DNA of 64,000 bases from Halomonas salipaludis (GCF_002286975.1 NZ_NSKB01000005.1:124001-188000), one strand, 5' to 3'. Counted from the stretch's first letter, positions 20,989-36,308 are shown. Notes: generated by a model from the sequence alone, not told the origin. Numbers and translations: made by a program.

Positions 20989-21018
20989 CGGCGCCTGCGC
21001 TCAGCAGGCGCCGTTTTT
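20989..21018 (+). terminator. Rho-independent terminator after aroB
   Basis: CGGCGCCTGC, a short loop, GCAGGCGCCG, then TTTTT. It closes the pil-aro operon. The following stretch to gltB (21019-21387) is AT-rich and contains a candidate promoter TTGACG (21093-21098), 17 bp, TCTAAC (21116-21121). I see no gene in it. Confidence 0.93.
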
Positions 21019-21387
21019 GCTGTTGCCCGCTCGGAGCAGAGGGTGGTGCTGTGCTATGAATTCGCATGCCTTATGCACAACTCGCATGGCCTTTGACGTA
21101 AGATTAAGACCAAAGTCTAACGATGATGGGCCGGGCGGAGTGAGGGTACAAGTCATTGACCTGCCACGTGTTTTTTATTGAATGGTGCGCTAACTAGCCG
21201 ATTTCTGGCGATTTTTCAGGTCGGAGACGAGGCGGGGAATTGCGTGTCACAGGGTAGCTGGCTATGCTGTACGGCCTTTTTCACGCCAGACAACGACCGC
21301 TCAACGGTAATGTAAATAAAATAAAACATTAAAATATAGCACTGAGCGCTTCTGGATACAAGACATCGATTTCAGTGAGGCACGCCC

Positions 21388-24300
21388 ATGAGACAGGGTC
21401 TTCATCAGCCGGGTGAGTTCCGGGACAACTGCGGCTTCGGCCTGATCGCGCACATGGAGGGCCAGGCCAGCCATGCGCTGCTCAAGACCGCCATCGAGTC
21501 GCTGACCTGCATGACCCACCGCGGCGGCATCGCCGCCGACGGCAAGACCGGCGACGGCTGTGGCTTGCTGCTCAAGATGCCCAGCGACTTCATGCGTGCC
21601 GTGGCGAGGGAGTCGCTGGGCGTCGAGCTGGGGCGTAGCTTCGCCGTGGGCAGCCTGTTCCTGCCCGACGACGACGCCCGCGAAGCCCATGCCCGTGAGG
21701 TGCTGGAGGCCGAGCTGGCCGCCCGCAACCTCACCGTGCACGGCTGGCGTGAGGTACCCACCGACGCCAGCGTGTGTGGGCCGATGGCGCTCGACTGCCT
21801 GCCGCGTATCCGTCAGCTGTTCGTCGAGGCTCCCGACGAGCGCCTCGATGCCCAGCTGGCGGTGGACCTGTTCATGGCGCGTCGCCGCGCCGAGCAGCGC
21901 CTGCGCGACGAACAAGACTTCTATATCTGCTCGCTGTCGGCCAAGGTGGTCTCCTACAAGGGCCTGATGATGCCCGTCGACCTGCCGACCTTCTATCATG
22001 ACCTCGGCGACCAGCGCCTGGAGACCGCCATCTGCGTCTTCCACCAGCGCTTTTCTACCAATACCGCGCCGCGCTGGCCGCTGGCCCAGCCGTTTCGTTT
22101 CCTGGCCCACAATGGCGAGATCAATACCATCGAGGCCAACCGCGGCTGGGCCAACTCGCGCAAGGAGAATTTCGTCAGCGAGCTGCTGCCCGACATCGCC
22201 GAGCTCGACGAGATCGTCAACACCGTGGGCTCCGACTCCTCGAGCATGGACAACATGCTCGAGGTGCTGATGACCGGCGGCATGGATATCTACAACGCCA
22301 TCCGCATGATGGTGCCGCCGGCTTGGCAGAACGTCGAGACCATGGACGGCGACCTGCGCGCCTTCTATGAGTACAACTCCATGCATATGGAGCCGTGGGA
22401 CGGCCCCGCCGGCATGGTCATGACCGACGGCCGCCACGCGGTGTGCATGCTCGACCGCAACGGCCTGCGCCCGGCGCGCTGGGTGATCACCAAGAATGGC
22501 TTCATCACCCTGGCCTCGGAGATCGGCACCTACGACTACGCCCCCGAGGACGTGGTCGCCAAGGGCCGCGTGGGGCCCGGTCAGGTGCTGGGTATCGACA
22601 CCGAGACTGGCGAGGTACTGCACACCCAGGACATCGACCAGCGCCTCAAGTCGGCCTTCCCCTACAAGCGCTGGCTGAAGGATCGCGCCCACTATCTGGA
22701 GTCGGCGCTCACCGAGCTGGCGCGCTTCCAGCCGATGGACACCAACGAGCTGAATGTCTACCAGAAGATGTTCCAGATCAGCTTCGAGGAGCGTGACCAG
22801 CTGCTGCGGCCGCTGGCCGAGAGCGGCCAGGAGGCGGTGGGCTCGATGGGCGACGATACGCCGATGGCGGTGCTGTCGCGCCAGAATCGGGTGCTCACCG
22901 ACCACTTCCGCCAGAAGTTCGCCCAGGTCACCAATCCGCCCATCGACCCGCTGCGCGAAGCGATCGTGATGTCGCTGGAGACTTGCATCGGCGCCGAGCT
23001 CAACGTCTTCGAAGCGACGCCGGATCACGCCCACCGCATCATCCTGACCACGCCGATCCTCTCGCCGCGCAAGTTCACTGCCCTGGTCAATAACGAGGAT
23101 CCCGCCTTCGCCAGCCACACGCTGTCGCTGGCCTACGACCCCGAGCGGCAGGGCCTCAAGCAGGCGCTGCTGGCGCTGTGCCAGGCTGCCGAGGCGGCGG
23201 CGAAGGATGGCAAGGTGATCCTGGTGCTGAGCGATGCCGGCCTCGGGAAGGGCCAGCTGCCGATTCATGCGGCACTCGCTACCGGTGCCATCCACCACCA
23301 TCTGGGTCGCCTGGCGCTGCGTCCGCGGGTCAATATCGTGGTCGAGACCGGTTACGCCCGCGACGCCCACCAGATGGCGGTGCTGTTCGGCGTCGGCGCC
23401 ACTGCGGTCTATCCCTATCTGGCCTACCAGGTGCTGGCCGATATGCACCGCACCGGCGAGCTTACCGGCAACCCGGCGGATGCCCGCGAGAACTACCGCA
23501 AGGGCATGCAGAAAGGGCTCTACAAGATCCTCTCCAAGATGGGCATCTCGACCCTGGCCTCCTACCGCGGCTCGCAGCTGTTCGAGGCGGTGGGGCTACA
23601 CTCCGAGGTGATGGAAATGTGCTTCACCGGCATGGCTTCGCGCATCGAGGGTGCCGGCTTCGCCGAGATCCAGATGCAGCAGTCGCTGCAGGCCCGCGAT
23701 GCCTGGCTGCCGCGCAAGGGCATCAGCCAGGGTGGCCTGGTCAAGTACGTCCACGGCAAGGAGTACCACGCCTACAATCCCGACGTGGTGATGACGCTGC
23801 AGGAGGCGGTGCAGCAGGGCGACTACCAGAAGTGGAAGAAATTCGCGCGGCTGGTCAACGAGCGCCCGGTGGCGACCATTCGCGACCTGCTGGCTCTCAA
23901 GCCGGCCGCCGAGCCGCTGCCGCTGGATGAGGTGGAGCCGGTAGAGAGCATGCTGCCGCGCTTCGATAGCGCCGGCATGTCGCTGGGCGCGCTGTCGCCG
24001 GAGGCCCACGAGGCGCTGGCCCAGGCCATGAATGAGGCCGGCGGGCGCTCCAACTCCGGCGAGGGCGGCGAGGATCCGGCCCGCTACGGCACCATTCGCA
24101 GCTCCAAGATCAAGCAGATCGCCTCCGGGCGCTTCGGCGTCACCCCGGCCTACCTGGTCAACGCCGAGGTGCTGCAGATCAAGGTCGCCCAGGGCGCCAA
24201 GCCCGGCGAGGGCGGCCAGCTGCCCGGCGGCAAGGTCAACGAGCTGATCGCGCGGCTGCGCTACTCGGTACCCGGCGTGACGCTGATTTCGCCGCCGCCG

Positions 24301-25839
24301 CACCACGATATCTACTCCATCGAGGACCTGGCGCAGCTGATCTTCGACCTCAAGCAGGTCAATCCGGACGCCCAGGTCTCGGTCAAGCTGGTCTCCGAGC
24401 CGGGGATCGGCACCATTGCCACCGGCGTGGCCAAGGCCTACGCCGACCTGATCACCGTGTCGGGCTACGACGGCGGCACCGCGGCCAGCCCGCTGACCTC
24501 GATCAAGCACGCCGGCAGCCCCTGGGAGCTGGGCCTGCCCGAGGTGCACCAGGCGCTGCGCATCAACGGCCTGCGCGACAAGATCCGCCTGCAGACCGAC
24601 GGTGGCCTGAAGACCGGTCTCGACGTGGTCAAGGCGGCGATTCTCGGCGCCGAGAGCTTCGGCTTCGGCACCGCGCCGATGGTCGCGCTGGGCTGCAAGT
24701 ACCTGCGCATCTGCCACCTCAACAACTGCGCCACCGGCGTCGCCACCCAGCACCAGTACCTGCGCGACGAGCACTTCCGCGGCACCGTCGACATGGTCAA
24801 GCACTACTTCCGCTTCATCGCCGAGGAAGTGCGCGAGCTGATGGCGCTGCTCGGCGTGCGCAAGCTCACCGACCTGATCGGCCGCACCGACCTGCTCGAG
24901 GTGATCGAGGGACAGACCAACGCCCAGCGCCGGCTCGACCTGACGCCGCTGCTGGAGAACGACCACGTGCCGGCGGACGCCCCGCAGTTCTGCCAGGTGG
25001 AGCGCAACGTACCCCACGACCCGGGCGCCAAGAACCGCGAAGTGCTCGATGCGCTGAGCGATGCCATCGAGGCCAGGTCCGGCGGTGAGTTCTCGTTTAC
25101 CATCACCAACTGCGACCGCAGCGTGGCGGCGCTGACCTCGGGTGCCATCGCCAAGCGCTACGGCGAAGAGGGGCTAGAGGAGGCGCCGATCACCGCGCGC
25201 TTCATCGGCGTGGCTGGGCAGAGCTTCGGGGTGTGGAACGCCCGCGGCCTGCACCTGCACCTCGAGGGCGACGCCAACGACTACGTCGGCAAGGGCATGA
25301 ACGGTGGCTCGATCACCATTGTGCCGCCGCGTGCCAGCACCTTCGAGAGCCACAAGACAGCGATCGTCGGCAACACCTGCCTGTATGGTGCCACTGGCGG
25401 CAAGCTGTTCGCCGCCGGCCAGGCCGGCGAGCGCTTCGCGGTGCGCAACTCCGGCGCCCGTGCGGTCATCGAGGGTGCCGGTGACCACTGCTGCGAATAC
25501 ATGACCGGCGGCCTGGTCGCGGTGCTCGGCGAGACCGGCGTCAACTTCGGTGCCGGCATGACCGGCGGCTTCGCCTACGTGCTCGACGAGGACCGCACCT
25601 TCGTCGACAAGTACAACCACGAGCTGGTCGAGATTCATCGGATCAACACCGAGGCCATGGAGGCCTACCGGCGTCACCTGCGGGAAGTCATCGAGGAGTA
25701 TGTCGCGGCCACCGATTCGGCCCGCGGCCACGCGATCCTCGAGGACTTCAGCGACTTCATCCGCCACTTCTGGCTGGTCAAGCCCAAGGCGGCAAGCCTC
25801 AATGGCCTGCTCGCTGAATCCCGCCGGCGGCCCGAGTAA
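21388..25839 (+). CDS. gltB: Glutamate synthase, large (alpha) subunit
   Basis: Encodes 1483 residues. It makes two glutamates from glutamine and 2-oxoglutarate with NADPH supplied through GltD. A 14-residue propeptide precedes the nucleophile Cys15 ([11 protein letters not shown]), the usual autocleaved N terminus of this class II amidotransferase. The central domain, FMN-binding synthase barrel ([33 protein letters not shown]) and Fe-S cysteines ([13 protein letters not shown]) follow, then the C-terminal GXGXG beta-helix repeats ([34 protein letters not shown]-type). It forms an operon with gltD 33 bp downstream. Confidence 0.98.
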   Translation: MRQGLHQPGEFRDNCGFGLIAHMEGQASHALLKTAIESLTCMTHRGGIAADGKTGDGCGLLLKMPSDFMRAVARESLGVELGRSFAVGSLFLPDDDAREAHAREVLEAELAARNLTVHGWREVPTDASVCGPMALDCLPRIRQLFVEAPDERLDAQLAVDLFMARRRAEQRLRDEQDFYICSLSAKVVSYKGLMMPVDLPTFYHDLGDQRLETAICVFHQRFSTNTAPRWPLAQPFRFLAHNGEINTIEANRGWANSRKENFVSELLPDIAELDEIVNTVGSDSSSMDNMLEVLMTGGMDIYNAIRMMVPPAWQNVETMDGDLRAFYEYNSMHMEPWDGPAGMVMTDGRHAVCMLDRNGLRPARWVITKNGFITLASEIGTYDYAPEDVVAKGRVGPGQVLGIDTETGEVLHTQDIDQRLKSAFPYKRWLKDRAHYLESALTELARFQPMDTNELNVYQKMFQISFEERDQLLRPLAESGQEAVGSMGDDTPMAVLSRQNRVLTDHFRQKFAQVTNPPIDPLREAIVMSLETCIGAELNVFEATPDHAHRIILTTPILSPRKFTALVNNEDPAFASHTLSLAYDPERQGLKQALLALCQAAEAAAKDGKVILVLSDAGLGKGQLPIHAALATGAIHHHLGRLALRPRVNIVVETGYARDAHQMAVLFGVGATAVYPYLAYQVLADMHRTGELTGNPADARENYRKGMQKGLYKILSKMGISTLASYRGSQLFEAVGLHSEVMEMCFTGMASRIEGAGFAEIQMQQSLQARDAWLPRKGISQGGLVKYVHGKEYHAYNPDVVMTLQEAVQQGDYQKWKKFARLVNERPVATIRDLLALKPAAEPLPLDEVEPVESMLPRFDSAGMSLGALSPEAHEALAQAMNEAGGRSNSGEGGEDPARYGTIRSSKIKQIASGRFGVTPAYLVNAEVLQIKVAQGAKPGEGGQLPGGKVNELIARLRYSVPGVTLISPPPHHDIYSIEDLAQLIFDLKQVNPDAQVSVKLVSEPGIGTIATGVAKAYADLITVSGYDGGTAASPLTSIKHAGSPWELGLPEVHQALRINGLRDKIRLQTDGGLKTGLDVVKAAILGAESFGFGTAPMVALGCKYLRICHLNNCATGVATQHQYLRDEHFRGTVDMVKHYFRFIAEEVRELMALLGVRKLTDLIGRTDLLEVIEGQTNAQRRLDLTPLLENDHVPADAPQFCQVERNVPHDPGAKNREVLDALSDAIEARSGGEFSFTITNCDRSVAALTSGAIAKRYGEEGLEEAPITARFIGVAGQSFGVWNARGLHLHLEGDANDYVGKGMNGGSITIVPPRASTFESHKTAIVGNTCLYGATGGKLFAAGQAGERFAVRNSGARAVIEGAGDHCCEYMTGGLVAVLGETGVNFGAGMTGGFAYVLDEDRTFVDKYNHELVEIHRINTEAMEAYRRHLREVIEEYVAATDSARGHAILEDFSDFIRHFWLVKPKAASLNGLLAESRRRPE

Positions 25840-27291
<1,452 letters not shown>

Positions 27292-27343
27292 GGCCTGCCT
27301 CCGGGAAGCTGCGCGCACCAGGTACGGGCTCGCCTTACCACCG

Positions 27344-27453
27344 CGGCTGATCTGGCGGCAGGCTCTCGCGAAGACGCTGTAAACCCGTCCATGGGCGCTC
27401 CATTCTTCATCCCTGAAGAATGAGCTTCGCTCATGCCTGCCCCCAGCGCCGCT
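27344..27453. repeat. Palindromic intergenic repeat, copy 3
   Basis: Same family as copies 1, 2, 4 and 5, in the same plus-strand orientation, but between plus-strand genes gltD and pyrG. Outer stem: GGCAGGC (27357-27363) and GCGAAG (27368-27373) pair with CTTCGC (27425-27430) and GCCTGCC (27435-27441). Apical hairpin: CATTCTTCA (27401-27409), TCCC, TGAAGAATG (27414-27422). The apical stem sequence is unrelated to the other copies but pairs perfectly over 9 bp. Confidence 0.87.
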
Positions 27454-27481
27454 AGGTTGGGCGTGGAATTCCGCGACCCAA

Positions 27482-27666
27482 GCCTCCTGGAGGCGCAGCG
27501 GCGTGACTTCCCAAGGGCGCTGGCCAGTAGCGCAGCGGCACGCGGCGATCGACATGGATGTCGATCGAGGGGCAAGCGGGAGGGACCCCGGTTTGCCCCG
27601 ACGCGTAGCCGCCAGTGAATGGCCAGGGTTTCGCCCTTGGGGTCACGTGTCTCGCCTTCAGGAGGC
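27482..27666 (+). repeat. Structured palindromic element with GGA-loop hairpins
   Basis: A 185-bp inverted-repeat element distinct from the five-copy family. Outer arms are near-complementary: CCTGGAGGCG, GTGAC and CCCAAGGGCG at the left mirror CGCCCTTGGGGTCAC and CGCCTTCAGG at the right. Inside, CGATCGACAT-GG-ATGTCGATCG (27546-27567) is a perfect palindrome. GGGGCAA (27569-27575) pairs with TTGCCCC (27593-27599), enclosing CGGG-AGGGAC-CCCG (27577-27590). It contains no plausible gene. It may be a transcribed RNA structure in the gltD-pyrG interval or a mobile, MITE-like repeat. Only one copy is in this window. Confidence 0.7.
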
Positions 27667-27713
27667 GCCGGATGCACCGGTCTATTGATGCCACGCCGTT
27701 AGCCTCGCCAAAA

Positions 27714-27742
27714 TTGAGCCGATTCGCTGAATCTGCTACTCT
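27714..27742 (+). promoter_or_regulatory. Candidate sigma-70 promoter of pyrG
   Basis: TTGAGC (27714-27719), a 17-bp spacer and TACTCT (27737-27742), about 60 bp upstream of the pyrG ATG and just after the two repeats. The match is moderate. Confidence 0.45.
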
Positions 27743-27782
27743 GTCGTCCCATCCTGGCGCGGTTTCCTGCGGCGCCTTCTGA

Positions 27783-30332
<2,550 letters not shown>

Positions 30333-30359
30333 GCGGAGCCGTGACCCTCTCTCAAGCTA

Positions 30360-30501
30360 GGAAGTGCTGAACAAATCGGCGAGCGGGATGAAGCACAAGG
30401 CGCACGGCGCACAGAAACCGGAGCCTATGTGGTATAGGTGAGGATTTTGAGCACCGCGCAACGCAGTGATTCGCCCGCGCAGACATTTGTGCAGTGTTTC
30501 C
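30360..30501. mobile_element. MITE-like element with IS5-type terminal inverted repeats
   Basis: A 142-bp non-coding element between kdsA and eno. Its ends are imperfect inverted repeats: GGAAGTGCTGAACAAAT at the left, and GGAAACACTGCACAAAT reading inward from the right. These resemble the ends of IS5 (GGAAGGTGCGAACAAG, recalled from the IS5 literature). It is flanked by a 3-bp direct repeat CTA (30357-30359 and 30502-30504), close to the YTAR targets of IS5-group elements. It encodes no transposase and so is probably mobilised in trans. It sits directly in front of eno and could carry or displace the eno promoter. Confidence 0.7.
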
Positions 30502-30505
30502 CTAG

Positions 30506-31831
<1,326 letters not shown>

Positions 31832-31887
31832 TCGGCTCAGGGCTTTCTACTTAGTGCCGTCAGCGTAGTGCTTTCGGCATCGTGTCA

Positions 31888-31917
31888 GGCGGGGCGCCAG
31901 TCGGCCCCGCCTTTTTT
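31888..31917 (+). terminator. Rho-independent terminator of eno
   Basis: AGGCGGGGC, loop, GCCCCGCC followed by TTTTTT. It lies about 55 bp after the eno stop and separates eno from the small-RNA promoter region. Confidence 0.95.
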
Positions 31918-31962
31918 ATGCCCATTCGGGGGAGTGGGAGTGTCGGCAATCTCTCCATTTCT

Positions 31963-31980
31963 TGTAAGACATATCGTACA
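31963..31980 (+). promoter_or_regulatory. GacA-binding upstream activating sequence
   Basis: TGTAAG-ACATAT-CGTACA. The published GacA box upstream of Pseudomonas rsm RNA genes is TGTAAG-N6-CTTACA. This site matches 11 of the 12 defined positions with exactly 6 bp between half-sites. It stands roughly 100-120 bp upstream of the likely start of the GGA-rich RNA. An AT-rich stretch with possible -10 elements (TATATT near 32040, TAAAGT near 32060) follows it. Confidence 0.85.
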
Positions 31981-32069
31981 TTTTACCTGCGAACTTCGCT
32001 CTGAATCGCCGCGAAAGTGCTTTCATGTCTTTTTTCTTGTATATTAAGATTTTGATTTTAAAGTAGTTT

Positions 32070-32328
32070 TATTTTTTTCTTTGCTCGCGGGAGCTCGCTG
32101 GGTGTTGCGGAGACCGGCTTGTGATGCCGGCGAGAACTGCCACAATGTTCTCGGGATATGGAGAAGCGGGGAGTGCTTTTCCGGCAGGATGCAACGGGAT
32201 GCTAGTCGTGGTGCGCCGGGTACGACAGGAAGCCGTCTCCTGGCATGGATGTCACCATTAGGACGTGGGCATAGGGACATGCCCAAGGGATTCGGCTTGG
32301 AACGGGCGACCTTCGGGTCGCCTTTTCT
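32070..32328 (+). ncRNA. rsmZ: CsrB/RsmZ-family CsrA-sequestering small RNA
   Basis: A roughly 250-nt transcript is predicted; the 5' end is approximate. I count 13 GGA motifs between 32090 and 32301, many in loops. Examples: GGGCAT-AGGGAC-ATGCCC (32268-32285) and CCAAG...CTTGG enclosing GGATTCGG (32283-32300), plus GGCATGGATGTC and GCAACGGGATGC. It ends in an intrinsic terminator, GGCGACC-TTCG-GGTCGCC-TTTT (32305-32328). A GacA box lies upstream. In P. aeruginosa rsmZ sits beside fdxA in the same way. Such RNAs titrate the CsrA/Rsm translational repressor, whose gene is also in this window. No ORF with coding character is present. Whether it is closer to RsmZ, RsmY or CsrB is open. Confidence 0.82.
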
Positions 32329-32342
32329 ATGCATGCACGATG

Positions 32343-32379
32343 AAAAACGCCGCTGGTCAGTGACCGGCGGCGTTTTTTT
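32343..32379. terminator. Bidirectional terminator between the small RNA and fdxA
   Basis: AAAAACGCCGC, TGGTCA-GTGACC, GCGGCGTTTTTTT. The T-runs on both strands mean it can terminate fdxA on the minus strand and any read-through from the small RNA on the plus strand. Confidence 0.9.
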
Positions 32380-32406
32380 GTCTAGTGGCTCGCGGAGATG
32401 CGATGC

Positions 32407-32730
32407 TCAGCGCTCTAGCTGGGCCAGTTTGTCCGGCTTGCCATCCCACTCTTCGGCGTCGGGCAGCGGGTCCTTCTTCTCGGCGATGTTCGGCCACACC
32501 TCGGCGAGCTCGGCGTTGAGTTCGATGAACTCCTCCTGGCCCTCGGGTAGCTCATCCTCGGCAAAGATCGCCTCGGCGGGGCACTCCGGCTCACACAGCG
32601 CGCAGTCGATGCACTCGTCGGGATGGATGACGAGGAAATTGGGTCCCTCGTAGAAGCAGTCCACCGGGCAGACCTCGACACAGTCGGTGTACTTGCACTT
32701 GATGCAGTTCTCGGTGACGACGAATGTCAT
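32407..32730 (-). CDS. fdxA: Seven-iron ferredoxin FdxA
   Basis: Encodes 107 residues. It is a low-potential electron carrier with one 3Fe-4S and one 4Fe-4S cluster. Cysteines at 9, 12, 17, 21, 25 and 40, 43, 46, 50 follow the 7Fe-ferredoxin pattern ([19 protein letters not shown]...[11 protein letters not shown]). The acidic C-terminal extension is typical of this Pseudomonas/Azotobacter type. The start at 32730 has GGGAG seven bases upstream; a longer frame starting twelve codons earlier lacks family similarity. It is adjacent to mutS and the RsmZ-like RNA, the same neighbourhood as in Pseudomonas. Confidence 0.96.
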   Translation of the reverse strand: MTFVVTENCIKCKYTDCVEVCPVDCFYEGPNFLVIHPDECIDCALCEPECPAEAIFAEDELPEGQEEFIELNAELAEVWPNIAEKKDPLPDAEEWDGKPDKLAQLER

Positions 32731-32916
32731 GCCAGTCTCCCTTCCTCTGGCCGGTCGTTCGGCCACGATGATGGTTGGTAAAAAAGTTATAAGAGCCGAT
32801 GTTTTTATGCTGGTGCGGCGGGGAATCTGACCATTCTAGTCGTGCCCCCATAGCGTCGCAAGCGGTGGTGGCTGTCGCCTTGGGCTAATTGGCCGGACCC
32901 AAGCGCCGCGGACTCG

Positions 32917-33030
32917 GGGCTGATCCGCAGGCAGGCCTACGAGGGGGCGCTGTAAACCCATCCCTGGGCGCTACCTTGCGCCATCCATGGCGCAAACCCC
33001 CTCTTCGACCTGCCTCCGGCGCCCCTCAGC
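32917..33030. repeat. Palindromic intergenic repeat, copy 4 (canonical)
   Basis: Cleanest copy of the family, in the 333-bp gap between mutS and fdxA, both on the minus strand. Outer stem: GGCAGG (32930-32935) and GAGGGGG (32941-32947) pair with CCCCCTC (32997-33003) and CCTGCC (33009-33014). Two inner hairpins: CCCA-TCCC-TGGG (32957-32968) and TTGCGCCA-TCCA-TGGCGCAA (32976-32995). Read on the minus strand, the loops are GGGA and TGGA. The rest of the gap holds only the fdxA upstream region. Confidence 0.9.
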
Positions 33031-33063
33031 AATGCCTAGCAGTCCTTACAGCTCAGCAATGGC

Positions 33064-35640
33064 CTACAGCGCCTCTCGCCAGCGGTAGAGCAGCTCCAGC
33101 GCCTGACGCGGGCTCAGCTCGTCGAGGGCCAGGCCGCCGAGCTCGTCGATCAGCGGATGCGGCGCGCTGGCGAACAGATCGTTTTGCTGGGGTGCCGGTT
33201 CGCCGCCGGCGGCAAGCGAGGGACGGCTGCCCTGGTCGACCTCGTGCTGCTCGAGCTGGGCGAGTTTCTCGCGTGCCCGGGCGATCACGCCCTGGGGTAC
33301 GCCGGCGAGCTGTGCGACCTGCAGGCCGTAGCTCTGGCTTGCCGGGCCCTCCTCGACGCGGTGCATGAAGACGATGCCCTCGCGGTGCTCGGCGGCGGTG
33401 AGGTGGACGTTGGCCACGCCGGGTGCTTGCTCGCTCAGGGCGGTCATCTCGAAGTAGTGGGTGGCGAACAGCGTGAAGGCCCGCGAGCGGGTCAGGTGCT
33501 CGGCGCTGGCCCAGGCCAGCGACAAGCCATCGAAGGTGCTGGTACCGCGGCCGATCTCGTCCATCAAGACCAGGCTGTGGTCGCTGGCGTTGTGCAGGAT
33601 ATTGGCGGTTTCGGTCATCTCGACCATGAAGGTCGAGCGCCCGCCGGCCAGATCGTCGGAGGAGCCGATGCGGGTAAAGATACGATCAACCGGGCCGATC
33701 TCGGCATCGTCGGCGGGCACGAAGCAGCCGGTGTGGGCGAGCAGCACGATCAGCGCCGCCTGGCGCATGTAGGTCGATTTGCCGCCCATGTTGGGGCCGG
33801 TGATCACCAGCATGCGCCGCGCGTCGTCCATCTCCAGGTCGTTGGGCACGAAGGGGTGCTCGCTGACGTTCTCGACCACCGGGTGGCGGCCGCCGCGAAT
33901 GCGGATGCCGGGCGCGTCGGCGAGCCGCGGGCGCACCAGGCTCAGCGCCTCGGCACGTTCGGCAAAGGTGGCCAGCACATCGAGGCTGGCGAGGGCCTGG
34001 GCGCTGGCCTGCAGCGGCCCCAGCTCGGCGTTGAGGGCATCGAGCAGGCTCTCGTAGAGCAGCTTCTCGCGGGCCAGGGCGCGGGACTTGGCGGACAGCG
34101 CCTTGTCCTCGAACTCCTTGAGCTCGGGAATGATGAAGCGCTCGGCGTTCTTCAGGGTCTGGCGACGAATGTAGTCCGCCGGCGCGTCGCGGGCCTGGCC
34201 GCGGGGGATCTCGATGTAGTAGCCGTGGACGCGGTTATAGCCGACCTTGAGGTTGGCCAGCCCGGTGCGCTCGCGCTCCCGGCGCTCCAGCTCGATCAGG
34301 TAGTCGCCGGCGTGCTCGGCCAGGCCGCGGTATTCGTCGAGCTCGTCGTCGAAACCGTCGGCGATCACGCCGCCGTCGCGAATCACCACCGGTGGGTTGT
34401 CGATGAGTGCCCGGCTCAGGGTGTAGGCGAGCTCCGGGTAGGGGCGGATATGCCGCCTGAGGTCGTCCAGGGCGCTGCCCTCGGCGTAGCCGCGCAGCGC
34501 GTCCTGTAGTTCGGGCAGGGCGTTGAGGGCATCGCGTAGCCGCGCCAGGTCGCGGGGGCGGGCGCTGCGCAGTGCCACCCGCGCCAGGATGCGCTCGACG
34601 TCGCCGATCGCCTTGAGCTCCTCGCGCAGCGCCAGGTAACCCTCCTGGTCGAGCAGCAGGGTCACCGCGGTCTGGCGTGCGCCGATCAGCGCGCGGTCGC
34701 GCAGCGGGCGGTTGAGCCAGCGCTTGAGCAGGCGAGCGCCCATCGCCGTGGCGGTGGTGTCGAGTACGCTGGCCAGGGTGTTGTCGCCGCTGCCGCCGAG
34801 GTTGGTATCGATCTCCAGGTTGCGACGGCTGGCGGCGTCGATGACCACCGCGTCGTCGCGGTTCTCGACGCCGATGGCGGTGACGTGGGGCAGCCGCGAG
34901 CGCTGGGTATCGCGGGCATAGTCGACCAGCACCCCGGCGGCGATGATCGCCGCCTCCAGGTGGGCACAGCCGAAGCCACGCAAGTCCTGGACCTGGAACT
35001 GGTCGCATAGCAGGCGCAGCGCGCTGTCGTGGTCGAACAGCCAGTCGCTCTGGCGCTTGAGACTGGCCCGCCCGTGGAGCGTCGGCGGCAGCTCGAGGCC
35101 GTCGGCGACGAGCAGCTCGGCCGGTGCCAGGCGCTGCACTTCGGCGAGCATCTCGGCGTCGTCGTCGACCTCGAGCACGCTGAAGCGGCCGCTGGAGAGC
35201 TCCAGCCAGGCCAGCCCCCAGCGCCCGCCCTGGTTGTGCAGGGCCAGCAGCAGATTGTCGCGCTGGGCGTCGAGCAGCGCCTCGTCGTGCAGGGTGCCGG
35301 GGGTGACGATGCGCACCACCCGGCGCTCCACTGGCCCCTTGGCCAGCGCCGGGTCGCCGATCTGCTCGCAGATCGCCACCGACTCGCCGGCCTGGACCAG
35401 GCGCGCCAGGTAGCCCTCGGCACTATGATAGGGTACCCCGGCCATGGGGATCGGCTTGCCCGCCGACTGGCCGCGCTGGGTGAGGGTGATGTCGAGCAGC
35501 TTGGCGGCGCGCTTGGCGTCGTCGAAGAACAGCTCATAGAAGTCGCCCATGCGATAGAACAACAGCACGTCGGGATGCTCGCGCTTGATCTTCAGGAACT
35601 GCTGCATCATCGGGGTATGCGAGGGGCTGGCCTGGCTCAT
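33064..35640 (-). CDS. mutS: DNA mismatch repair protein MutS
   Basis: Encodes 858 residues (E. coli 853). It recognises mismatches and small loops and starts methyl-directed or nick-directed repair. The N-terminal mismatch-binding Phe-x-Glu is visible in the segment [17 protein letters not shown]. The ATPase domain has Walker [14 protein letters not shown] near residue 615, followed by a Walker B/ABC signature region ([32 protein letters not shown]). The C-terminal tail ends [17 protein letters not shown], the tetramerisation region. It is a single gene, divergent from pncC-recA. Confidence 0.98.
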   Translation of the reverse strand: MSQASPSHTPMMQQFLKIKREHPDVLLFYRMGDFYELFFDDAKRAAKLLDITLTQRGQSAGKPIPMAGVPYHSAEGYLARLVQAGESVAICEQIGDPALAKGPVERRVVRIVTPGTLHDEALLDAQRDNLLLALHNQGGRWGLAWLELSSGRFSVLEVDDDAEMLAEVQRLAPAELLVADGLELPPTLHGRASLKRQSDWLFDHDSALRLLCDQFQVQDLRGFGCAHLEAAIIAAGVLVDYARDTQRSRLPHVTAIGVENRDDAVVIDAASRRNLEIDTNLGGSGDNTLASVLDTTATAMGARLLKRWLNRPLRDRALIGARQTAVTLLLDQEGYLALREELKAIGDVERILARVALRSARPRDLARLRDALNALPELQDALRGYAEGSALDDLRRHIRPYPELAYTLSRALIDNPPVVIRDGGVIADGFDDELDEYRGLAEHAGDYLIELERRERERTGLANLKVGYNRVHGYYIEIPRGQARDAPADYIRRQTLKNAERFIIPELKEFEDKALSAKSRALAREKLLYESLLDALNAELGPLQASAQALASLDVLATFAERAEALSLVRPRLADAPGIRIRGGRHPVVENVSEHPFVPNDLEMDDARRMLVITGPNMGGKSTYMRQAALIVLLAHTGCFVPADDAEIGPVDRIFTRIGSSDDLAGGRSTFMVEMTETANILHNASDHSLVLMDEIGRGTSTFDGLSLAWASAEHLTRSRAFTLFATHYFEMTALSEQAPGVANVHLTAAEHREGIVFMHRVEEGPASQSYGLQVAQLAGVPQGVIARAREKLAQLEQHEVDQGSRPSLAAGGEPAPQQNDLFASAPHPLIDELGGLALDELSPRQALELLYRWREAL

Positions 35641-35745
35641 GGGGTTCCTTGACTCCTTGGATGGGACCTAGCGTCGACGACTCTGCATTCGCGACCAAAA
35701 GGCAGTATTCTACGCGCAAGCCAGCGCCACGTCAGGAGACCCGGC

Positions 35746-36255
35746 ATGCCAGCATCCCCCCAGCGCCTCAGCAATCTCGATCTCGCCACCCTCGCCGAGC
35801 GGCTCGGCCGGCTGTGCCGCCAGCAGGGGCGGCAGGTGACCTGCGCCGAGTCGTGCACCGGCGGCGGCGTGGCTAGCGCCATCACCGCGGTGGCGGGCAG
35901 CTCCGACTACTTCGAGACCGGCTACGTGACCTACTCCAACGCCGCCAAGTCACGTCTGCTCGGCGTCGACCCAGCGCTGCTCGAGGCACACGGTGCGGTG
36001 AGCCGCGAGGTGGTCGAGGCGATGGTCGCCGGCGCCTGTCGCGACAGCGGCGCCACGCTGGGCGTGGCGATTAGCGGCGTGGCGGGGCCCGGTGGCGGCT
36101 CGGACGCCAAGCCGGTGGGCACGGTGTGGCTGGCGTGGGGCGACGCCGGCACCCAACAAGCCGAGCACTACCATTTCCCCGGCGACCGCCGTGCGGTGCG
36201 CGAGCAGGCCGTGCGCGCCGCACTGGTGGGACTGATCCAGCGCCTCGACGCCTGA
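35746..36255 (+). CDS. pncC: PncC, NMN amidohydrolase (CinA C-terminal domain family)
   Basis: Encodes 169 residues. It deamidates nicotinamide mononucleotide to nicotinic acid mononucleotide in pyridine-nucleotide salvage. It consists solely of the CinA C-terminal domain, with the conserved TCAESCTGGGVASAITAVAGSSDYF block and GVAISGVAGPGGGSDAKPVGTVWLAW. The N-terminal CinA domain is absent, the normal single-domain form next to recA in gammaproteobacteria. It sits upstream of recA but is separated from it by the LexA box, so it is probably not SOS-controlled from that site. Confidence 0.95.
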   Translation: MPASPQRLSNLDLATLAERLGRLCRQQGRQVTCAESCTGGGVASAITAVAGSSDYFETGYVTYSNAAKSRLLGVDPALLEAHGAVSREVVEAMVAGACRDSGATLGVAISGVAGPGGGSDAKPVGTVWLAWGDAGTQQAEHYHFPGDRRAVREQAVRAALVGLIQRLDA

Positions 36256-36308
36256 GGCACAGAAATTTACCGACTGAGAGTAGGCGCGCGAGGAATTTTT
36301 CGCCATAC

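Noticed and set aside
32081-32653. Plus-strand ORF across the small RNA and into antisense fdxA
   Set aside because: It crosses two intrinsic terminators and a confirmed gene on the other strand; the GGA-rich RNA explains the region better.
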